Positions 9,239 through 13,055 of a stretch of 13,055 bases of DNA are shown piece by piece; within the stretch, counting starts at the first letter, position 1; the number at the start of each line of letters is the position of its first letter. The stretch lies in NCBI GenBank assembly GCA_003024985.2, contig PXIH01S0088133.1. One strand, given 5' to 3'. A program made the translations under genes and the position numbers. Under the pieces are notes generated by a model, which saw only the letters and a program-made list of their open reading frames with translations, made no database searches and was not told the DNA's origin. This stretch comes from Euperipatoides rowelli (taxonomy: Eukaryota; Onychophora; Udeonychophora; Euonychophora; Peripatopsidae).

Positions 9239-9925
9239 TATAAACGTATTGTTAACAATTTAATTTTTTGTAACAAGTGCACTCGAATTTCAATTATAGT
9301 TAACAAAATAATAGTTAACAATAAGTTAGCATTGGAAACAAATATAATAGAAGCTAGGACAGTTATACAGCCGAATGTAACAATGTATGATTTGCCACAT
9401 ATACTAGTTCTTAATGGAGAAGAAATATTAATAATAATAAAGGGCAGAAGATCAACCTGTTTATAATGCAGTGAATAGGACACATGTTAAAAGAATGTGA
9501 AATAAGAAAAAAACAAGGAAGACAACATATACATAAACATGGAGGATACAATTATCATAAATGAAGAGGTTACATATGGAGCAGTATTGACAGGAGAGAG
9601 AAATCAGGGAATGACCATAGGCAAGAGTAAATCAAGGGCAAGGATAACAGGACACAAGTTGACATAAGGAAGATACATAGGAAGAAAACATGGAGGAGGG
9701 GGAATGCAATGAGAGGGTGGGGAAAAGTGCAAGGAAATGATAATCTGAGAAGTGTACAAAATGATAAGGATAGAAATGTTATAAGGCAGGTGGAGGGAGT
9801 AGGACAAGGTAAAATAGAAATGGAATTTCAACTAGCCACAGGTAAGAGAAAAATAAAGTCAAACAAAATAACATCTCATATAGGCACAAAGGCTAAAATT
9901 AAAAAAGAGGTTAAAATATAAACAG
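9239..9925 (+). pseudogene. Decayed LINE ORF1 (nucleic-acid-binding, CCHC zinc knuckle), copy A
   Basis: ORF1 proteins of many LINEs coat the element RNA. An open frame runs from 9239 to a TAA at 9464 and includes NVTMYDLPHILVLNGEEILI, followed by KGRRSTC. A zinc knuckle follows: Cys 9458-9460, stop, Cys 9467-9469, S-E, then after a one-base deletion G-H-M-L-K-E-C with the last Cys at 9496-9498. With the missing base allowed for, this is CX2CX4HX4C. A 42-codon frame at 9539-9667 starts MEDTIIINEEVTYGAV, and a Lys-rich frame at 9709-9921 would be the basic C-terminal tail. One internal stop in the knuckle and at least two frame changes make it dead. It shares orientation with copy B at 10398 but differs from it in sequence. 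No endonuclease follows it. Confidence 0.68.
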
Positions 9926-10397
9926 GAGTTGAGAAGTAGACCTATATCAAGTTTTTTTTTCCCTTGGGATTAATGATAATTATATCTAGGCTAATCCAGG
10001 TTTTATGTTTTCTTAAATTATAATCTATTAATATGGAAATTGCAAATAAAAATATAAAGCATTAAACAATAAAAGCTATACAAAATTAAAAGCAATAACA
10101 GCCACAAATTATTTTAAAACAGAATACAAAAAATAGTAAAGACAAAAGTATTTGAATGGAAAGGGTTAAATAAGAATATATTTTTTTTTGATAAACTCAA
10201 TATGGAATACAAATGGGAGCATGCACAATATGGTGGCAAATACCCCTTGTCTTGTCCAAGCTGAGTATCAGTTTCAGCTTTTATGGCATGAAAATTTACT
10301 AAAAACATAAAAGATTATCAAGAATTTATGCAGAACAGTGACGGCTTTTCAAAAAAGTATGTTAAATTTGTTAGCTCGCTAAAATATTGAGAACATA
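9926..10397. other. AT-rich spacer between two LINE remnants
   Basis: I see no gene. Runs of T at 9951-9959 and 10182-10189 are the only simple features. It may hold the 5' leader of copy B or the decayed tail of copy A; neither has a visible boundary or target site duplication. Confidence 0.45.
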
Positions 10398-11466
10398 TGC
10401 TGCGACCTATCTACGACAAAAGAAGATTCATGTTGACTTCCTACAGTGAAGTTAACGTAGAAAAGTTAAATATAATAGATATCGTTCAAAAAGCGACAAA
10501 AATAATTGGAAAAGAAAATCTAATAAAAGTCTATTATTCTCAAAATCCTAAATATGTGGGGATAGATGTAAAATAGACAATGCATAGAATATTATTGGAA
10601 CAATGTTTTATTACATGTGAGAACTATTATATAATACTGGCTATTTGGGAGCAGCATACAGTTCGATCCAAATGTGAGTGCATTGGTATCCATTGAATGG
10701 AGATAAGGAACGATTGAAAGAGGCTTTAAAATTATATGTATATATTTTATCTTGTATAAATGAAAAATTGGAGACGCCTGATGATATGCAAGTGCTTTAA
10801 AATGTGTTGAATATAAAGGTAATACCATTAAACTCAATAGCATTAGAATTTATCCTCCATACTTTGAACGTTAAAATTATAATGATTTTGCTGACCATAC
10901 CAAGAAGACAACTGCTTTGCCTTAAGTGTAAAACAATTGGTCATAAGTATATAGAATGTCCAAATTTTTTTTGTAGAAATGTAAAGTATTTTATGAGAAT
11001 GAGCATATTGAATGCAAAGGGTTTAAAAAAACATTTGTGATGGCTATAGCAAATTAAATGACAATAATGTGCAAATGAAACAGAACATATTTGACAGCCA
11101 AGATATACACTTAAACATTAATAAACGAAAAGTAATCAAGAAAAAGACCAAGTAATGCAGAAAATAAAATTAAAAACAACATTTTGAAAGATAGACAAAT
11201 GGGTCAGCATTTAGCTCAAACAATGTCTATGAAGGAAAATGTGCAATGGGACAGTTTCTTGGATTCTGAAAAAATGGAAGATATGGAAGAAAACATTCGT
11301 TCTCAGAACAGATAAAGTATATCAAAAACAAAGTAATGATAATGATCTCCATTTAAATGTTAAAAGAAATACTCGCTCAGCAACTGTTAGATTGAATGAT
11401 AATGCCTTAATGATAGATTTAAAAATGGAAAGCGTAGACCTGCAAACCAAAGGTAAAAATCTGTAA
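10398..11466 (+). pseudogene. Decayed LINE ORF1, copy B, with intact CCHC knuckle
   Basis: The first open part (10398-10576) starts MLRPIYDKRRFML and continues VYYSQNPKYVGIDVK, an order like the N-terminal RNA-binding region of zinc-knuckle ORF1 proteins. The middle is shifted and stopped. The frame at 10804-11037 holds a perfect CX2CX4HX4C knuckle, CLKCKTIGHKYIEC, at 10918-10959. A second knuckle follows with one base lost and one Cys changed: C-R-N, shift, C-K-V-F-YENE-H (Cys codons 10972 and 10980). Downstream, 11221-11319 encodes an acidic stretch (DSEKMEDMEENIRSQNR), and 11239-11466 gives the shifted C-terminus. It lies about 175 bases before the endonuclease of what looks like the same element, in the usual ORF1-then-ORF2 order. 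Confidence 0.72.
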
Positions 11467-11640
11467 TGATGATACAATACGTCTTGATTTTTGTTTGTTG
11501 CTTTATACTTTAAACTTTAAATTACAAAATTCTGTAAATTCTTCACAAAAGTGAAATTATTGTTTAAAGTAAAAATCCTTTTCTTTATTTTATTTAGTTA
11601 TCCATATTAATTATTTATTTTATAATAAGAAGACCAAAAG

Positions 11641-12719
11641 ATGGTTTCTTTGTTTTTCGTTGTTGCTATTGTAAGAGGGCTAAATAATGCATCAAAAGTT
11701 AAATGTATGTTGAAAAAGATAACCAAAAGTTCCCCATCAATACATGAAAATCTAAAGTTATGGAACGTGATTGATAATAATTATGTTATCTATGAAAGCA
11801 GAGCAAAAACAGTGCAAGCTGGAATGGCAATTCTTGTATATCGTAAGTTGAAAAGTGAAGTAATGGTAGTTCATTATAGAAATTAATGGTGCTATTGATT
11901 ACTATTCAGCAAAAAGCAATTGCAATATTTAATGTTCATATGCCAATAGTGATACCTTTGTGAAGAAAGTATTATCAATTGTTGAATAGAGTTATTAAAG
12001 TCTTATTGGTAAGTGGATTAATGATTGCAGACGACTTTAATAAAAATGGTACAGCAAAACAGGCGGCCTTGGAAAAATTTATTACTAAATATAATTTGAG
12101 TGATGTAGCGATTTGAGAACAAAATGTCTCATGTTGCAACAAGTTATGCATCTGGTGTAGGTTCAAACAGGCTTGACATAATTTTAGTATCTCAGCCTAA
12201 TGATTGGAGGATTTCAATGTCTTATAAAATGTTTCCATTTACTAATCATGTCCTATTGGTGTGTGAAATAGGTCTTCTAAAAGGCATTTTGCATGAATAA
12301 AAGAGGTTATATCCCCTTTTGGAATAAGGAAATAATGGAAAAGATATTGACATTATTAAATGTAAACTTAAATGTAGAGGTAAGTGAAATGAATCCTATA
12401 ATAAGATGGCAGTGATATAAAAATGAAATGTAAGTTATCTGTTAGCAATGCAAAGTCAATTGACAGATAGAAAACTAATAAATACAGAGTTGAGAGATCT
12501 TTATGCTGAAGTAAACTTGATTTTATGCTATGGTGGATTACAGGATGTGAGAATTATAAAGAATAAAAAAATAATTGAGTATCTTGAAACAGTTTTAAAA
12601 AAAATATTAACACATAAATTAGCTAGAAATAGATACATAACTTCAAATACCCCTAAAACGATCTTACTGAAATGGTTAAAAGGTAGAAAGAAGGCTAGTG
12701 ATATTCATGTTTTGAAGTG
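11641..12719 (+). pseudogene. Decayed LINE ORF2: endonuclease domain and EN-RT linker, RT absent
   Basis: LINE endonucleases of the APE/exonuclease III fold nick target DNA to start reverse transcription. The N-terminal strand FFVVAIVRGLNNASKVK (from 11653) matches the usual N-x-RGLN start, with Ile in place of the Asn. The catalytic QETH stretch seems shortened (SPSIHENLKLW), then AGMAILV. The GDFN motif appears as ADDFNKNGT near 12030. After a frameshift near 12110, SNRLDIILVS (RLD motif) and FTNHVLLV follow; the latter stands where SDH is usual, so Asp has become Asn beside the catalytic His. NKRGYIPFWNKEI then leads to a helical linker at 12448-12719 (LARNRYITSNTPKTILLKWL). Multiple stops make it dead. 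It ends before any RT motif. Confidence 0.8.
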
Positions 12720-12746
12720 AATAATCTATATAAATAAAAATGTAAA

Positions 12747-12875
12747 TGTTCGTTAGTTTAAAATCTTAAATCTCCGAAAGTTCTTCACCGATTGCTTTGA
12801 AATTTGGATACAACATCTCCCTCTATTCTGGCCAGGTTATAGACTATTTAAACTTGACCTAAGGGGGTGGAGGGG
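12747..12875. repeat. Degenerate first unit of a right-edge repeat family
   Basis: Contains ctttgaaatttggata (12795-12810), followed 124 bases later by cttgaaatttggcatg (12920-12935), and a G-rich stretch at 12862-12875 that parallels the one at 12979-13010. The segment therefore appears to be a more divergent copy of the unit seen downstream, beginning shortly after the LINE remnant ends. The exact left border cannot be fixed by eye. Confidence 0.5.
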
Positions 12876-13055
12876 AAATGACCTGGGAGTATTTTGCATA
12901 CTTCCCAACATAGCACAAACTTGAAATTTGGCATGTAGGTAGGTAGGTTCCATAGTGTAGACAATGAAAATAGACTTTGGGATTTTTTGGGGGTGAGGGG
13001 TGGGGGGGGGAGCAAATGACCCAGGAGTGTTTTGCATACTTCCCAACATAGCACA
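12876..13055. repeat. 138-bp-period tandem repeat, cut by the window edge
   Basis: Bases 12876-12917 and 13014-13055 match at 39 of 42 positions and share the exact 17-mer cttcccaacatagcaca (12901-12917 and 13039-13055). Between them lie a small aggtaggtaggt run (12936-12948) and a long G-rich tract. The right edge of the window falls at the end of the second copy, so the array may continue. Reverse-strand open frames here come from the repetition and are not treated as genes. Confidence 0.85.
12979..13010 (+). other. Predicted G-quadruplex motif
   Basis: Four G runs (GGG 12979-12981, GGGGG 12989-12993, GGGG 12997-13000, nine G at 13002-13010) are separated by loops of 7, 3 and 1 bases. This meets the G3+N1-7 rule. 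It lies inside the 138-bp repeat unit; the earlier unit has only a weaker G-rich stretch (12863-12875). Confidence 0.6.

Noticed and set aside
9202-9483. 93-codon reverse-strand frame
   Set aside because: It lies antisense to the LINE ORF1 remnant, which explains the open stretch; its own protein has no recognisable feature.
9604-9831. 75-codon reverse-strand frame rich in Ser/Pro/Leu
   Set aside because: It is the complement of the purine-rich C-terminal region of ORF1 copy A.
10114-10843. Reverse-strand frames at 10114-10308 and 10592-10843
   Set aside because: No motif. The second is antisense to ORF1 copy B, and the first lies in AT-rich spacer.
12837-13054. Two overlapping reverse-strand frames with repeated MLGSMQNTP or LCWEVCK segments
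   Set aside because: The repeated peptide pieces mirror the 138-bp DNA repeat in two frames, so they are by-products of the satellite.

Overview
The window looks like AT-rich nuclear DNA from an animal, probably an invertebrate. There are no operons, ribosome binding sites or long open frames. I see a candidate spliced gene with small exons and GT/AG borders, two minisatellites, and the remains of LINE retrotransposons full of stops and frameshifts. A decapod crustacean is my low-confidence guess, from the TAGGCCTA-type palindromes and the style of the right-hand satellite. No protein here was matched to a database, and every call comes from reading the sequence.

Positions 1-6150 (+ strand): the best host-gene candidate is the 3' end of a spliced gene. 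Exons are at 641-680, 4568-4647, 5550-5664 and 5968-5996, perhaps with an earlier exon ending at position 12. All junctions keep one frame, the last exon ends in TGA, and an AATAAA lies at 6140-6145. The encoded tail is about 87 residues and I do not recognise it. The largest intron (681-4567) holds a 29-bp tandem repeat interrupted by a single N at 4340.

Positions 6271-8460: a 44-bp minisatellite is split in two by a 1,558-bp block (6435-7992) bounded by single Ns at 6434 and 7993. The block carries a decayed LINE reverse transcriptase and ORF2 C-terminus. The 57 bases left of the block (6377-6433) are identical to the 57 bases right of it (7994-8050). The N at 4340 is likewise flanked by a perfect 50-bp duplication (4290-4339 = 4341-4390). 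Both look like contig ends that overlap but were not merged, so the place of the RT block in the chromosome is doubtful.

Positions 8461-9238 hold a weak tRNA-related SINE candidate (about 8780-8960) and otherwise AT-rich sequence. Positions 9239-9925 hold a decayed LINE ORF1 with a broken CCHC zinc knuckle.

Positions 10398-12719 hold a second, longer LINE remnant: ORF1 with an intact CCHC knuckle, then the apurinic-type endonuclease and EN-RT linker of ORF2, stopping before the reverse transcriptase. The parts it lacks are those in the N-bounded block. Positions 12747-13055 hold a G-rich 138-bp-period repeat with a predicted G-quadruplex, running off the window edge. Nothing here looks like an intact mobile element or a new defence or biosynthetic system. 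The most useful results are the hidden spliced gene and the assembly joints.
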